This document shows, one piece after another, positions 63,050 through 64,000 of a stretch of DNA of 64,000 nucleotides. The notes under the pieces are model-generated. The model worked only from the letters and a program-made list of their open reading frames with translations, searched no databases and had not been told where the DNA came from. How positions within the stretch are numbered: the stretch's first letter is position 1; each line of letters starts with the position of its first letter. The DNA comes from Atrina japonica (lineage: Eukaryota; Mollusca; Bivalvia; Pterioida; Pinnidae), in contig BROG01000518.1 of assembly GCA_030159075.1 (NCBI GenBank), positions 62,001 through 126,000 on the forward strand. Reading direction: 5' to 3'. Both the position numbers and the translations under genes were made by a program.

Positions 63050-63651
63050 GACGAATACTGCGCAACAAAGGACATGACCGATAGCTGTGAGTCAATAACT
63101 CACAACAACGGACATGACCAATAGCTACAAGTCAATAGTGTTACTCACAACAACAGACATGACCAATAGCTGTGAGTCAATAACTCACAACAACAGACAT
63201 GACCAATAGCTGTGAGTCAATAACTCACAACAACAGACATGAACAACAGCTGTGAGTCAATAACTCACAACAACAGACATGACCAATAGCTGTGAGTCAA
63301 TAGTGTTACTCACAACTACGGACATGACCAATAGCTGTTAGTCAATAACTCACAACAACAGACATGACCAATATCTGTGAGTCAATAACTCACAACAACG
63401 GACATGACCAACAGCTGTGAGTCAATAACTCACAACAACGGACATGACCAATAGCTGTAAGTCAATAGTGTTATTCACAACAATGGACGTTTCCAATAGC
63501 TGTAAGTCAATAGTGTTACTCACAACAACGGACATGACCAATAGCTGTGAGTCAATAACTCACAACAACGGACATGACCAATAGCTGTGAGTTAATAACT
63601 CACAACAACGGACATGACCAATAGCTATAAGTCAATATAGAGTTACTCATG
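63050..63651. repeat. 40-bp minisatellite, about 15 copies, each with a small palindrome
   Basis: Unit ACGGACATGACCAATAGCTG TGAGTCAATAACTCACAACA. GTGAGT and ACTCAC flank CAATA, so most units can form a 6-bp hairpin. Longer variants carry AGTCAATAGTGTTACTCAC. A CAGTCAAACC end lies just left at 63014. Confidence 0.92.
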
Positions 63652-63692
63652 TGACCTAACATAGAAAGAAGGAAAGATTTGACATGATAAAT

Positions 63693-63856
63693 TACTGTGG
63701 AAACTGTCATAAAAGACCACCTTTCTTGAGAGACCACATTCTCAAAAACACTTCATTCACTAAACCTTTGATAAAACTTCTTTTGAGCCAGCATCTGTGT
63801 TGTAAGACCACAAATCAATGGCAGAAGGGATGGTCTGTTAAGACAGGTTCCACTGT
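63693..63856. mobile_element. CTGTGGAAAC/CAGTGGAACC MITE
   Basis: Left CTGTGGAAACTGTCATAAAA, right GTTAAGACAGGTTCCACTG, TA outside both. Non-amplified relative of 51124-51610. Confidence 0.7.
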
Positions 63857-63860
63857 ATAA

Positions 63861-63970
63861 ACAAGAGGCCCAAGAGGCCCAAGAGGGCCTCAATCGCTCA
63901 CATGAGAACCATCTACAAATGTGGAAAGAAGACCAAGAAGATAAATTCATGTGGGCTGATCTGGCATAAA
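63861..63970. mobile_element. GAGGCCCAAGAGGGCC dispersed repeat, start
   Basis: ACAAGAGGCCCAAGAGG with GGCCTCAATCGCTCACAT opens a repeat of a style I associate with bivalve genomes. It runs towards the window edge. Confidence 0.45.
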
Positions 63971-64000
63971 AAACATAAGTATTGCTGTTTTAACCACATA

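Noticed and set aside
1..64000. An autonomous transposase, reverse transcriptase or viral gene
   Set aside because: No open frame shows the relevant motifs. All mobile sequences seen here are short non-autonomous elements.

Overview
The window is animal nuclear DNA, most likely from a bivalve mollusc. It is AT-rich and intron-dominated, with GT-AG introns and very short coding islands. It is crowded with minisatellites, tRNA-derived SINEs and small TA-flanked inverted-repeat elements. The bivalve assignment is inferred from repeat style: repeated SINE tails with a CAATTTTTCAGTTATATGG-type core, and fragments such as GAGGCCCAAGAGGGCC. It is not proven by any gene here.

Two genes are supported. 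The last three coding exons of THOC3 (THO/TREX mRNA-export WD40 protein) lie on the + strand at 232-1975. Facing it tail to tail on the - strand is one very large gene spanning about 62.6 kb down to 7.46 kb. I rebuilt 31 exons by hand from splice sites. They keep one open frame through 9,003 nt, giving 3,000 codons plus a stop, and the 5' end lies beyond the window. The protein is a long heptad coiled coil (including one 946-codon exon), then a charged, Ser/Pro-rich middle, a second coiled coil, and an SH3 - fibronectin III - SH3 tail. The SH3 and FN3 sequences look like those of the RIM-binding-protein (RIMBP/TSPOAP1) family, but the coiled-coil part is far longer than in the vertebrate members I know.

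The large gene shows several signs of alternative splicing: two related, phase-0 exons in a row (34318-34386 and 38093-38158), a 30-nt microexon (25768-25797), and a symmetric 111-nt cassette exon between SH3 and FN3 (12641-12751).

The introns hold the rest. There are large tandem arrays: 26-bp unit at 9.18-10.94 kb, 60-bp unit at 28.38-30.55 kb, 40-bp unit at 63.05-63.65 kb, and others. There are at least ten families of short inverted-repeat elements (MITE-like), many beginning CAGT and flanked by TA. SINEs come in at least two core families with different tRNA-like heads. Several tandem arrays appear to be made from the ends of the inverted-repeat elements. I see no prokaryotic-type system, no CRISPR array, no true tRNA or rRNA gene, and no intact transposase or reverse transcriptase.
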